A stretch of DNA of 64,000 nt from Euphorbia lathyris (GCF_963576675.1 NC_088916.1:26325501-26389500), one strand, 5' to 3'. Positions 42,922 to 54,489 are shown, numbered from the stretch's first letter. Notes: a model not told the origin generated them from the sequence alone. Numbers and translations are program-made.

Positions 42922-44319
42922 TTATGTCAAACCAACTCCGATCATGCTCACCCTATGATTAGGCAATGGATTACGCCTAGTGGAAGGGTTTGCTGACGAA
43001 GGATCAGCTATCTTTTTCTCTTCGATTAAATCCTGGATTTCGTGTTTCAGCCTCTCACAATTCTCAATTGTATGCCCATAACTGCTGTGGAACTCACAAT
43101 ACCCTCTAGCCTGTATCTGCGGAGTAGGTGGAGCTTTGTTATAAGGGGTAAGGGCTTTCAATAGTCCTTTCTTCTGCAAACGTTCGAAAACCTTTGCGTA
43201 AGTCTGATCAAATTTGGCGAACCGCCTCTTTTCGATAGCATTAAGATCAAGCACTTTCACTGCTGCAGATTCTGCACTCGCACTCGGCCCTCCGGCACTA
43301 TACCCAGACTTCGTCCATTTAGTGTATGCTTTCTTCGGCTCTCCATCCCCCTCAATGGTCAAGGCACAGCTATACATCTGATTGAAATCGGTAAAAGGCA
43401 TATACCGCAACTCATTCTTAATATATGGCAATGTGTTGCCCACTACCATTCGGATCTGATCCTGCTCAAGCGGCTTTTGTTTCATAACCGCGGCCTTGGC
43501 CCTCCACCTTCTTACAAAATCGAAAAAGGATTCCCCAGTCTGCTGCTTAGTGCTCTCAAGTTCCTTCAAAGTGACCTCAAGCATGGTGTTGAAGCTATAC
43601 TGAGCGATGAATGACTTCGCTAACTCTTTCCAATCCCTCTTTGTTACCATCGGCAATGCATGAAACCATGTGAGGGCAGCCCCCTCTAGGTAAGTGTTAA
43701 ATAGTCCCAGGACTTGATCCTCAGTTAGGATCGTGTGCTTCATTACAGCGACATACTGATTCATGTGGGCAGTGGGATCCCCAGTTCCATCGAACTTTTT
43801 CATGTCAGGGAGCCGGAATTTCAAAGGCAAAGCCGTTGCCGATAAACAATTCTTCAAGTTATAAAAGTCCTGACTCTCGGAACTTCCTCCGTGCAAGTCC
43901 TGCACCTCCTGCGTGATATGTTGCTTCCACTCCTCTTCCTTAGCTTTCTCTTTCTCAAGCTGCTTCCGGATATAATCTTGATAGTCATCCTCATTCCCAA
44001 AGCGAGGTCCATCGTTCACCTCATTCTCAGCGTGTTTACTGCCATTTTTATCATCTCTCATGGCCAGCTTAGCTAACTGGGCCGCTATCACCGCTAACTG
44101 CTCATTAATGTTGTTCACAGAGTTTTCCAATCCGGCCACTTTTTCGTCGGTCGCAGACATACTGGCTGAAGACTGAGTATACTCGGACGAAGATAATTCC
44201 GAAGCCACAACTGCCGATTCAGAACTATCAATTTGTAACTGGTCAAACTGCCTAACTAGCCGACTGCTATCTCGGTACCACAATCGCTTAATGATGACGT
44301 CTGCGCGAACGGTATCCAT
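42922..44319 (-). CDS. Tat/Ogre Gag
   Basis: The 465-residue intact frame starts with ATG at 44319. After a Ser-rich and coiled-coil N-terminus (residues 50-150) comes the capsid: MKKFDGTGDPTAHMNQYVAV, YLEGAALTWFHALP and FFDFVRRWRAKAA, at about 175-340. Near residue 405 is a knuckle of the CHHC form, CEFHSSYGHTIENC (C-x2-H-x4-H-x4-C), usual in Tat-lineage Gag. It assembles the cytoplasmic particle that packages the RNA. It lies about 1.9 kb from the primer-binding site, a long leader as in other Tat/Ogre elements. Confidence 0.9.
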   Translation of the reverse strand: MDTVRADVIIKRLWYRDSSRLVRQFDQLQIDSSESAVVASELSSSEYTQSSASMSATDEKVAGLENSVNNINEQLAVIAAQLAKLAMRDDKNGSKHAENEVNDGPRFGNEDDYQDYIRKQLEKEKAKEEEWKQHITQEVQDLHGGSSESQDFYNLKNCLSATALPLKFRLPDMKKFDGTGDPTAHMNQYVAVMKHTILTEDQVLGLFNTYLEGAALTWFHALPMVTKRDWKELAKSFIAQYSFNTMLEVTLKELESTKQQTGESFFDFVRRWRAKAAVMKQKPLEQDQIRMVVGNTLPYIKNELRYMPFTDFNQMYSCALTIEGDGEPKKAYTKWTKSGYSAGGPSASAESAAVKVLDLNAIEKRRFAKFDQTYAKVFERLQKKGLLKALTPYNKAPPTPQIQARGYCEFHSSYGHTIENCERLKHEIQDLIEEKKIADPSSANPSTRRNPLPNHRVSMIGVGLT

Positions 44320-46229
44320 TAGTATGTATGCATGATTTTATATGCATGATTCGTGGTGTGTGCGTTTATTTATTTACGGATATATAAGATAAGAAGAACA
44401 AACGTTAGTCTAATTACACGTATCATGACATCTCTCTTCCACCCTTATTCCTCCACACACTCGTTGGTCCAGGTCTCTTTCCTAGGATTTTGGTTTGGGG
44501 CTCACATTGCGGTCCAGGGGACGCGTGATGCCGTCGATTATTGCAGAAAAGTAAATCAGTCATCAGACAACACAGTTCGTTTTTGACGCATCAGCGTTCA
44601 GTGACTAAGAAATCGACCAAGTTGGATTGTCCTTTCGGAATAACTCGTCTTTCGTCCTTTCGTGAGACGCATTAGTTCGGGTTTTGACTCCCTTTGAGTG
44701 CATCTCAGTTTTTTAGACGTGGTACGAGTTATTCTTCTAGTGCAATCGTTCGTTATTGTCAATGACTCGTTCCCTTTTGTTCGCGCGGGTTCGTGTCTCG
44801 ATTTTTGGATTACAACGGGATCTTTTGGATCTATCGAGAGACGTAACCACGTGTTTATTCAGTGATGGAATCACTTTTGGATTTTATTTTAGGGAACGGA
44901 CTCATCGCGTAACGCGTTTGTTCTTAGCGTCGAGGATCCGTTTGCTCATTTTAGCTACGTGAAAAGACGGTGAGTCTTATTTTGAGCGCACGGTAACCTT
45001 TCGGCTAGCAACAGTTCGTTGTTCTTCCCAATCCACGGGATATATCATCTTAGTGTGGTTATAGAAAATCAACGTTTCGTTGAATCGTATGCCTATTCAA
45101 AGCGAGGATATCACCGTTCTCTTTCCTTTAGGCATGACTTAAGCAAACACGTACATCGGGCCATATTTCTTGCAGTTTTGGTAACGGTCGAAATGATCGA
45201 GTCGTTAGTCAAAACCCGCAGTCTCATCCATATGGCGCAATTATATGGTTTGGCTTAATTCGGCTTTGTGATTTTAAACGGGGTATACACTCGTTCGAGG
45301 CACGTATTCAACAGCATTGGTTTATTTTCTTTAACTACGCTCGGGATTGACATATATCGTAAATTCGGAATGATTTTGGTCGTTTAGTTCATTTTTCGCT
45401 TTTCTCTTCTTAGTCACTTCTGCGGACACGTCCATTTCTCTTAAGAACGACACGGGGCATAACGTAAAAGCTCGTCTTTTATTCGGAAGGGACGGGCTAC
45501 TTGTGCGAAACTTTTCACGTTACGACAGGGTCGTTCGAAACAGAAATGTTCTTCGTTTTCGTTTCGTTATGATCTCGTTTCATCCCAATTTATTTAAAGA
45601 ATGTGAATAACGGCTACTGTTAATATAGTCTTTTGTATCGAAATGTAACTATCCTTAACACCAAACCGACGCATACTAATACGTGCTTACGTCGTAACGC
45701 ATTTCGTGAACATGTGCCTTCGTCGGGACACAGAAAGGGACAAGGCGGGCCGCACATGTTCATTCATACGAGATGACTAAGTCGTCTTTAGTTTAAATCA
45801 TTTCGATGTTTTAGGATAATTAGTATGTCGACTCAAGAGTATATATTAACGCATCGTTTCATTTTCTTTACATACTTTAGGATTTAGACATGTATCATGG
45901 CGATTTGAAAACACGAACTGATTCATTTATCACGCCAAAATAGTAATGGGTAATCCTATGGCAACTTCTAAGGCTACTATATGCTGACACGGCTGAGCGC
46001 GGGACCTCACAGGACCGCACAAATTCGCCCTAACGAATGGATGGGGACCCTTTGGCGCCTTACTGTAAGGGGGAACTTACACTAGCCTCTTTCGAGCGAC
46101 GAATGGACTCTCGCTAGAGGTTTCACAGAAATTACCCAAAAGGTTTGCAATAATGCACATGAATGCATACGAAAAGAAATAATACGATCCGTCCCCGTTA
46201 AGGGCTTAATACACGCCTTCCGGAATCAA
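44320..46229 (-). other. Long leader between Tat 5' LTR and gag
   Basis: About 1.9 kb with no believable frame on the minus strand. Ogre elements often have an additional ORF here; none is visible. Near its right end the sequence includes ccctaacgaatggatgggga, typical of a packaging or leader region only by position. Confidence 0.5.
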
Positions 46230-46236
46230 ATTTCTC

Positions 46237-46258
46237 GCTTCCCCAGCAGAGTCGCCAC
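46237..46258 (-). promoter_or_regulatory. Primer-binding site of the Tat/Ogre element
   Basis: On the minus strand, directly after the 5' LTR, the sequence is TGGCGACTCTGCTGGGGAAG. This is the tRNA-primer type found in Tat/Ogre elements, usually assigned to tRNA-Arg. It sets the orientation. Confidence 0.8.
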
Positions 46259-46259
46259 T

Positions 46260-49200
46260 TGTTAGACGAGGTGCCGCGGCCTAATCTCCCGGGCGGACCG
46301 GGGGGTGGACACCTCATGGTGACGTAAGCGGTGATTGGCGCCGCAAGCAACCAATCGTGGAATCAAGCTACTCGGCAGGACCGGAGCTCGGAGATATGGA
46401 AGAGTCGCCACCCACGAATGGGAAAATGAACACCGATCCCTTGCGGGAGACCGGTGTGGGTTCGGGAAACTTAGGTACGAGCCGAGAAGGCTAGCTCCTT
46501 TCCGGAGAAAGGCTACTAGGCACCCCGACATCACCCGGTTATGAACCACCGGCCTCCTACTCAGCATGTTAGGCGATAACGGACTAATCGTATACTTCTT
46601 TAAGTTTAAAATTCATTTGAAACCTTTTGTTTCTCTTTTTAGAAACCGTTTTGAGCATATATTATTGAAAAGCCACTTTAGTAAAGAATCACCCATTTAC
46701 ATCAGTTCGATATACATACAAAGAGAGGGGGGAGAAAGAAGTGGTTTATTTACAACATGATTTACATTTCGTGTTACATGTTAATTCTATACTAACTCAT
46801 TTCCCCAAAACGAGTTTATTTACATGATTCGCACCTTAATCGCCGTGGAATGATTTAGGTGCGTTTTTAAAACCCCGTTTGATGAAGTTCACCCAAATCG
46901 CCGTTGGAACGACTCAAGTGTTTGAAAACGTTAAGGTAAAAACCTTTAATAAGAAAACGTGGTTAAGCATACAAGTCAATTTATTTTATATAAATCATTT
47001 AAGAAAACGATTCAAAAACTCTATTATTCACAATGAAAACGATTTTAATTACAAGGTTCGCTTAATCCATCGTTGGAACGGACTAAGGTTTTAAAACGTG
47101 GTGTTTTAAGAAACGATTTGAAATGTCAAGAAAACACTATTTATTTACATTAGGAACCTCTAAAAATCCATTAGTTAAATAATTAAATTGAAAACTCTTT
47201 TTGTGATTTATTTTCCCCTTTTCACTCAATGGACTCTTTACTTGTCATAATTACAACAATAAACATATTAAATCAAAATTCACTCCCAAATAAAGCCCAT
47301 TTGAAACATGGACCCATAAATGTCCAAAGAATAAAGAAAATAATATAGGTATATATATACATTTTAGCCAAAAAAAGAAACATAAAATAAGGATAAGTGA
47401 AAAGATACTATATAATACATATATAAGGAATAATAATGAAAATACTAAGTATAATACATGTTTACTTTAAATATGTGAAAATAATAAATAAAACCTCTAA
47501 ATAAGAAAATATTATTTGTCCCCAAAATAGTTTTATCTAATAATAACTAATATAGCCCAAATAGTCCAAAACTATATATATACATACATAATTTAGTTTA
47601 AATATCAAAATAATACCCATTTATCCACAAAATATCTACAAATTAATTACTTTCAAAACCCCCAAGTAAATAACATTCTAAAATAAAACCCATTATCACT
47701 TAAATGAATAAAAAAGAAAAAATATATATATACATATACTTATATTAGATTAAATTAAAAAATGATATATAAATATTCTAAATAACTATATGCACCAATT
47801 ATCCAAAAATAATTTGAAAATATTTATTACATAAATATACATATATGTACAAAGGATTGAAAGCTTAAAAGTTGAGAAAGAGGGACCAAAGCACCATTTT
47901 TTACATTTCAGCAGCTTTACCGACGGAAATCCCGTCGGTAAACAGCCTTTAGTGACAGAAAACGGAAAATTACAGCAGCACTCCAATTATTTCCAGATTT
48001 ATTCAAAAGCTTTAAATTAAGTCTAATTCAATCGTTTTGGATTTCCGAACTACCAAAAATGGATCATAGTCAATAACGGAAGTTCCTAAAACGACGTTTT
48101 TATTTTAAAACATTATTTGGAAATTTCTTTAGTTAAAACCTATAATTACAACGTTTTCAATAACCGAACTACCTTTTAATCGGATCACGGTTCGTATTGG
48201 GATATCAAAACGAGGTTTTTTACTTCAAAACAAAACCGAACTATCTAACAAGAGACGGGAATTAAATAAATACGAAATATTAAATAAAATGTGATAAATA
48301 AATAAATGACAAAATAAATAAAATTATAACATAAAAATAAATAAAGGAAAAGAAATAAATTAAATAAAATAAAACGAGTCTAGTCCTCGGATAATACCTC
48401 AAGTTCGGTATCTGACAGTCGAAGCCGATTGATTCCACGAGTCGTGATTTTCCGGTTTTTTTAGTAAAAATTTAACTTTGGGAAAATTTGGATTTTTTGG
48501 GAAAAAAAATATTTTCTACAAAAATTGACTTTCTCTCTCTAAAAATGTTTAGAGTGAGAAAGCTCCAAAAAAATATCCTCCTCCTAAAATGCATGGGGAT
48601 CCGTGCCTTTTTATAGGCAAACGGGTCCCCGGATAAATGGGCGACGCCCGAGTAAAATCGGGCGTCGCCCAAGGGGGTTGGGCGGCAGCCCAAAGCATGT
48701 TGGGCGGCCGCCCAACCTTGCGTTGGGCTACCGCCCAACATTGTTGGGCGGCCGCCCAACAATTGTTGGGCGATCGCCAAACAAATGTTGGGCGGTCGCC
48801 CAACAGCGTTGGGCGAGCGCCCAACGCGAGGTTGGGCGTGCGCGCCCAACTGCCGTTGGGCGTCCGCCCGACGCGGATGGGCGCTCGCCCAACGGCCACC
48901 GGGGCGCATCTCGCGCCGCCGGACGTGCACGCCCCCTGCGGCCGTCGAGCTCATGTTCCGCGCCGTCGGGCGTCCACGCGTCGTGACCGCCGAACGTGTG
49001 TTTCGCGCTGCTGGGCGCACACGCCCCGTGGCCAACGAGCGCGCTGCCAAGCTCGTGCATTGCTCGGACGTCGAGTGCGTGCTATTCCTGGTTGGATGCG
49101 TGCGCCCGACGGGCGTCGAGCGCGCACTTTGCGTCGTCGAGCGGGTGTCCGACTGTCATCAAACGCTTGCCGGCCGCCGCTAAGTACTCGCACCATGCCG

Positions 49201-49347
49201 CTAAGCATTCGCGAGCCATCTAATCAACAGCAGCGACCCACCATAACTTATTTATTTTATTATTTTTTTTTGAAACTTCCGGAATCAATCGCTTCCACCG
49301 TCTTGTTTTCAGGTTTTCGTCACAGGTCCTCCGACTCGGTGTCTACA
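46260..49347 (-). repeat. 5' LTR of the Tat/Ogre element (3088 bp)
   Basis: It is homologous to 29300-32276. It is 111 bp longer, mainly through extra palindromic units at about 48660-48815. Small indels elsewhere go the other way, for example a 10-base loss near 48457. Confidence 0.95.
48640..49185 (-). repeat. GC-rich palindrome array in Tat U3 (expanded version)
   Basis: About ten inverted units of the form gttgggcg-nn-cgcccaac, spaced some 26 bp apart, fill 48655-48895. They are followed by GC-rich repeats. The 3' LTR has about half as many units. The array starts about 25-40 bp upstream of the minus-strand TATA at 48606-48617. Confidence 0.85.
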
Positions 49348-49352
49348 TCAAT

Positions 49353-50099
49353 ATGTACAGATTCTTCTACGACCTGAGTTCATTTATTAAACACCCTATA
49401 TGCTTTACTGTTAGTTGAGTAGCCTAAAAAGATAGCTTCGTCAGCTTTAGAATCAAACTTAGCAAGGTTGTCTTTCGTATTAAGAATAAAACATTTAGAA
49501 CCAAAGGCACGAAAATATCCAATGTTGGGTTTTCATCCTTTCCAAAGTTCATAGGGGGTTTTCTTAAGTATAGGTCTAACTAAGGCCCTATTGAGTATAT
49601 AGCAAGATGTGTTGACAGCTTCACCCCAGAAATACTTTGTAAGCCTATTCTCACTCAGCATTGTCCTAGCTATTTCAACTAAGGTTCTGTTCTTCCTCTC
49701 AACTACCCCATTCTGTTGAGGAGTTCTAGGAGTAGAAAAATTGTGATCAATGCCGCTAACTTCACAGAATTCATCAAATTGTTGATTTTTGAATTCTCCG
49801 CCATTATCACTTCGGATGTGAGCTAATTTTCGGTCTTTATCATTTTCAAGCCTTTTAACTAATGTTGAGAACATCTCAAAGGCTTCATCCTTGCTACTCA
49901 GCAGGATGATCCAAGTGTACCGAGAAAAATCATCTACAATGACCAAGGAAAATCTCTTACCACCCAAGCTCAGCGGCTGTACTGGTCCGAAAAGATCCAA
50001 GTGTAGCAACTCTAATGGACGCTTGGTTGAGACTACATTTTTGCTTTGAAAAGATTTTTTAGTTTGTTTACCTTGCTGACAAGCATTACACAACTGATC
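49353..50099 (-). pseudogene. SIRE-like integrase
   Basis: The frame 50093-49533 starts at the second half of the zinc motif (CNACQQGK). It has the core residues in LHLDLFGPVQ, RSDNGGEF and PQQNGVVERKNRT (D, D, E). It reaches YELWKG and then a TGA. The same frame continues with KPNIGYFRAFGSKCF to another TGA near 49390. The first half of the zinc motif (HRRLGHVS) is in the preceding frame, so a frameshift lies near 50100. The 3' side is cut at 49348 by the Tat/Ogre insertion. Confidence 0.88.
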
Positions 50100-52273
50100 T
50101 TTTCAAACTTGAGTTTTGGCAAACCCTCAACTAATTGCTTTCTTGCTAATTTGGCTAGGAGGTCCATGCTTACATGACCAAGTCTCCTATGCCATAGCCA
50201 GGAATTATCTTCCTTTGACACTAGGCATATATTTTTCGAAAACTTCTTTTCTAAATCTAGCATGAAAACATTTTCAACACGAGGGGCAGTTAAAATCAAC
50301 TCGTTTGTTTTTCCCTCGAGTATCCTACACTCAGTGGCATCAAATACAACCTTTCTACTGCTGAAACACAGCTGAGCTACGCTCAATAGGTTATATTTAA
50401 GACCCCTGACTAGGGAGACTGACTCAATAGCAGGATTACCACCAACGGTACCTGACCCTACTATCTTACCCTTTTTGTTGTCTCCAAAACTTACATTTCC
50501 TCCTCGTTTATGCACAAGTGTGATGAACTGAGTTTCATCACCAGTCATATGCCTAGAGCATGCGCTGTCTATGTTAGAGCTAACAGGTGATGCATCATAT
50601 TTAATTTTGTGACGACATACATTTATGGTGTGGCCATCTTTTCCACAAAAGTCGCAAAAAACTACCCTTTGAGGGTATTTCCATTTTTGGTCAACACAAT
50701 GGTGCTGAGCATACCAACACACTTTTATAGTGTGTCCTCTCCTTCCACAACAGTCACACTGACTATTCTGTTGAGTGTACCGTCTTTGCTGACTAGTACT
50801 TGAATACTCAGCTTTTGGATAGAACCTTTTTTTAGCCGATGAACTCAGCTGCTTCTGTATGGATATGATGTCCTTTCTCAGCTTTTTAGAGTCTGATTGG
50901 ACTTCAGAGACAAACATGTGCATGATTTTCAAGTTTTCATCTTGCCTGGTATTGTCCTAGAGAAAATGTCAGAGGTCATTGAGTTTGACCTCTTCTATCT
51001 CATCACACCGCCTGCTGAGTGCTCTTATTTTCTTGTTACACTTTTTGATCAGTGTATAGAGATCACTCAGGGCATTAACCATTTCATTTCTGAGCAAGGG
51101 AATAGATGTTACCTCATTAGAGTGTTCCTCATGGTCAGACCCATCGGAGAGGTCAGCTTGCTCAGATCGGCAGTTGTCAGCGGATTCGTCTGCCATAAAA
51201 CAGATGTTTGCTGACTCAGTGGCATGAGCTTCTGATGAGGTTGACTCATCACTATCACTCCATGTGGCCACCATTGCCTTTCTACTATCTTTCTTTTCTT
51301 TATTCAGAGTAGGACAGCTTGATTTGATGTGCCCAGCTTGATGGCATTCGAAACAAGTAACAGGCTTGGAGCTGTCCCTCTTGTGTCTGCTGTCGCTAGA
51401 CTCAGCGTTGTATTTATCGCTTCTTTTAAATGGCCTTTTGCTGTTCTTGTCATTTTTCCTAAACAACTTCTTCATCTTCCTGGTAAACATGGCCATCTCC
51501 TCATCATCTGATGAGTCAGCTTCCGTTGAGTCAGCTTTCATGACAAGAGATTTTTGCTTCTTGTCCTCAGTGTTTTCTTTGGCCTCAAAAATTTTCATGG
51601 AGATCTCATGGGTCAGCAGAGATCCGATGAGCTCATCGTACTTGTACGTGGTCAGGTCCTGAGCTTCTTCTATGACAGTCTTCTTTGCTTGCCAGCTCTT
51701 GGGAAGACTTCTTAGAATTTTCTTCACTTGTTCTTCTTCAGTGAAGTTCTTGCCGAGTCTTTTAAGCTCATTTATGATGTTGGTGAATCTTGAGTTCATC
51801 TCAGAGATGTCTTCATTTTCATTCATCTCAAACAGCTCGTATAGTCTCATTTGTTGATTCACCTTGGACTCCTTGACCTTGCTCGTTCTTTCATAGGTCA
51901 CTTCCAGCTTCTTCCAAATTTCTTGTGCTGACTCACAACCTGAAATTTTGTTGTACTCTACAGCATCTAACGCACAGTGAAGCATATTGATAGCCGAAGC
52001 ATTATTTTGTAATTTTTTAAGGTCATCATCTGACTACTTATCCTCACTTTTGATGGAATTTACACCATCAATGGTTTCATAGGGAACAAACGGGCCTTGG
52101 ACTATAGCTAGCCATGCACTCATGTTTGTTGCCTGAATAAAGTTTTTCATCATGTTCTTCCAGAATGTATAATTTGACCCGAAGAACATTGGAGGCCGAC
52201 TAATAGATAATCCCTCGGGGAGTATCTGGGTTGTTTGATTTCCTGGAAGGAAACGAGTGCTGTTCTCAGCCAT
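50100..52273 (-). pseudogene. SIRE-like Gag and protease
   Basis: Gag starts with ATG at 52273 (MAENSTRF). It meets an in-frame TAG at about 52034, then continues 51985-50969 with a UBN2-type capsid (AQEIWKKLEVTYERTSKVKE) and a knuckle CFECHQAGHIKSSC. After two further stops near 50960 the same frame (50932-50100) has two more knuckles, CDCCGRRGHTIKVC and CDFCGKDGHTINVC. The protease site is DSACSRHMTG, followed by GAG-pre-integrase (WLWHRRLGHVSMDLLAKL). Three knuckles in one Gag is more than usual for Ty1/copia. Confidence 0.85.
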
Positions 52274-52322
52274 TATAGGGATCAGCTCAAGATAATTTTA
52301 TCTTGAATAGTGAGCTACTGAG

Positions 52323-52334
52323 CTCTGATACCAC
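52323..52334 (-). promoter_or_regulatory. Primer-binding site, tRNA-iMet type (SIRE-like)
   Basis: On the minus strand it reads TGGTATCAGAGC, complementary to initiator tRNA-Met, two bases inside the LTR at 52337. Confidence 0.9.
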
Positions 52335-52336
52335 TT

Positions 52337-52619
52337 GTTTGTCTCGTGTAACGTGATAGGATTAGTTCCAGGGGGGGGGGGGGGTTAGGAACTAATATAA
52401 ATTTTTCGTTAATAATGCTGACTTAAATAAATGTTTGACGATTTAACTCAGTTTCAGGTTAGCGGGGCTGAGTGTGGTGTGAGACAGTTTTAATCAGATA
52501 CTGACTAGAGCTGTTTCAGTTGTGAGTTGGGAAGTAACACTTAGGTCAGTTTCCAACTCAGCACTCAGATTACTCAGCGTCAGCTTGTACAGATTATTTA
52601 CTAAGTAATTTTAAGCAAG

Positions 52620-52671
<52 letters not shown>

Positions 52672-53791
52672 AGAGAAAGGGTTAGAGATTACTCAGTAGA
52701 CTATCCTGGTTCAGCCTCTCCGCCTACGTCCAGTCCCCAGAATCCCTCCGGGATTTTTCAATCCACTACTGAGCTCTTTAAAGGTAGAGCATAAATCGTT
52801 TACAATAGCAACTGAGTATGCAAGAGTACCGCCCTCTATTCATCTACTCAATCCTATCTACCACTCAACACTATAACCGAGTATTCAGATTTTCTCTACC
52901 ACTGAGTACTATAACCGAGTACTCAGCTTCACTCTTCTAACCTTTACAATTGATACAAGATTGTTCTCACAAAACGAAGAACACTTTAGATGAATACAAT
53001 TCACTCTAGACTTTTACACAATGATTGGAGTTTGGTGTAAGAACTTGCTTTTTCTATTCAGACAGCTTCTCTTTTGGATTTTCGACTTAGTGAAGATTTT
53101 GCTTGTCTGTTTCTCTCTTGTATGTTTGGCAAATGATCCAAGTGATAACTTGTCCATTTATAGTGAATTCTGAAGCTTCAATGATTTGAATTCAGACATA
53201 TTCGTTGAGGGTAAACGGTCTTCTTTCGTCATTGATAGGTCAGCTTCCAGAATTGCAGGCCAGTCCTGTCTTCTGTTTTTAGCAGACGTCAGGTTTGCCA
53301 GTTTCGTCTTCTTGCACCAGGTTTGTCTTCTTGCGCTAGGTTTGTCTTCTTGCTAAACGTCAGATGGTCCATGCGTCTCGAAAAGGTCCTTGAAACGGAT
53401 TTCCGAGGCTTCTGAAATGTGTCAGACCTTGTCTCACAAATTGACGGATTATTGACGCTGACTTGATCATTACTCAGCTTGACTTAGCGGTGACTTGAAT
53501 ATTGCTCAACTTGACTCCACAGCTTCGCCTTCAAGCTTTCTTGAAGAAGACATTTCTTTTGTAACGCTGAGTTGTATTCCACTCAGCTTCTGCTGTATGA
53601 CTTGCTTATGCTGACTTCGTTCTATCTTTCTTTTATAGACTTTCAGTTCCTATTCTCGTTAGTTAACTTACTCAACATTGAACAAACACATTAGTATAAT
53701 TAAACCAAAGCACTTAAATTTAATTGTTTAATCATGGGATTAACTTAAATAATTTTGTCAAATCAAAATCATGTGGAAAGGTGTTTCAACA
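52337..53791 (-). repeat. 5' LTR of the SIRE-like element
   Basis: The LTR runs TGTTTGTCTCG...GGTGTTTCAACA on the plus strand (TG/CA ends). The minus-strand start TGTTGAAACACC followed by an acatgattttgatttgac stretch is familiar from SIRE-type LTRs. It holds a 14-G run (52371-52384), an (AT)n microsatellite, a minus-strand TATA (ctataaatg, about 53157-53165) and three ggtttgtcttcttgc repeats (about 53311-53355). No second LTR exists in the window, so the right edge is inferred; an alternative edge is 53688. Confidence 0.65.
52624..52669. repeat. (AT)n microsatellite in the SIRE-like LTR
   Basis: An uninterrupted alternating AT run of about 46 bases. Confidence 0.95.
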
Positions 53792-54298
53792 ATTACAATA
53801 TTATTACTTCCAAGTGGCTGTTTCGAATTAAAAAATATTCGGATGGATCAATTTAGTGTTAGAACATAGTGAATTCTTTTTATGTCCAAAGTTATTGTCT
53901 TTGTACCGTAGGGATTTGATCATCGACTCTATTGGAATTCTAAAAATTATTAATAATGTATATTATTTAAATATTAATATTAAAATTTTATACTTAATAA
54001 ATATAATTACGGCATAAATTAAAAGCTTAAAGCACTATTAGTCGATTGACATATTATAAATGTTAGTTTTTATTTGGTGGCATATTATTTTGTAATATTT
54101 GTCTCACGATCTATCCAAAATATTGGTTTTTTTTCATCATATATTATTAAATAATATTTTCTCATTGATCTATCAAAATTTATGAAATATCAATCAATAT
54201 AGGTAGTAAATTAACAAATTATTGTGGAAAATAGATTTGATAGAGATGGCATGTAACTGATAAGGTCCATGTAGGCACCTACCATCTTAACCAGAAGC
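53792..54298. other. AT-rich host DNA, nothing recognised
   Basis: No frame or repeat structure was seen. attac at 53792-53796 would be the right-hand TSD of the SIRE-like element if its LTR ends at 53791; the left copy is lost. Confidence 0.5.
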
Positions 54299-54315
54299 AA
54301 TCCATTATGTGCATA

Positions 54316-54472
54316 GTGGTGAAGCTCTTAGCCTGTTGGTTGAGAGCTTACCTATAACCCTAGAGGTCATAAGTTCGAATCATGTGGGGGTGGGTTGAGG
54401 GTTTTTTCCTTTCTTTTTAATGTAATTTTTCTTTGTTTAATATAAGTGCATTGCGCGCAACTTTTAAAAGAA
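54316..54472 (+). mobile_element. tRNA-derived SINE with 17-bp TSD
   Basis: The element is 157 bp. Its 5' part has a box-A-like tagcctgttgg and a box-B-like agttcgaatca, the internal Pol III promoter of tRNA-related SINEs. A T-rich 3' body follows. The TSD aatccattatgtgcata is exact at 54299-54315 and 54473-54489. No protein is encoded; it depends on LINE enzymes. Confidence 0.85.
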
Positions 54473-54489
54473 AATCCATTATGTGCATA

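Larger units (their letters stand above)
29300..49347 (-). mobile_element. Tat/Ogre-type Ty3/gypsy LTR retrotransposon, complete, 20 kb
   Basis: The LTRs are 29300-32276 and 46260-49347, ending TGTTAGACGAGG...GGTGTCTACA. A perfect 5-bp TSD tcaat flanks the element (29295-29299 and 49348-49352). The primer-binding site beside the right LTR gives minus orientation. The 13,983-bp interior holds a 1.9-kb leader, gag, an extra gag-like array, a 1650-codon pol and an antisense PMD gene with repeats before the 3' LTR. The extra archaeal-type RNase H in pol is diagnostic of the Tat lineage. By eye the LTRs differ by roughly 1-1.5 percent substitutions plus several indels. It sits inside the older SIRE-like element. 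Confidence 0.95.
49348..53791 (-). mobile_element. SIRE-like Ty1/copia element, 5' part
   Basis: It holds the 5' LTR (52337-53791), primer-binding site, gag, protease and integrase on the minus strand. It continues at 29299 beyond the Tat/Ogre insertion. Many stops and frameshifts show that it is old and dead. Confidence 0.88.

Noticed and set aside
48655..48895. CRISPR-like look of regularly spaced repeats in the Tat LTR
   Set aside because: Units are palindromes with 2-bp variable centres inside a plant LTR; there are no spacers or cas genes, and the host is a plant.
52337..53688. Shorter SIRE-like LTR ending at acaaaca (53688), an inverted match to tgtttgt
   Set aside because: The sequence up to 53791 (minus strand TGTTGAAACACC...) looks like the conserved SIRE LTR start, so the longer LTR was preferred. 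The shorter one stays possible.
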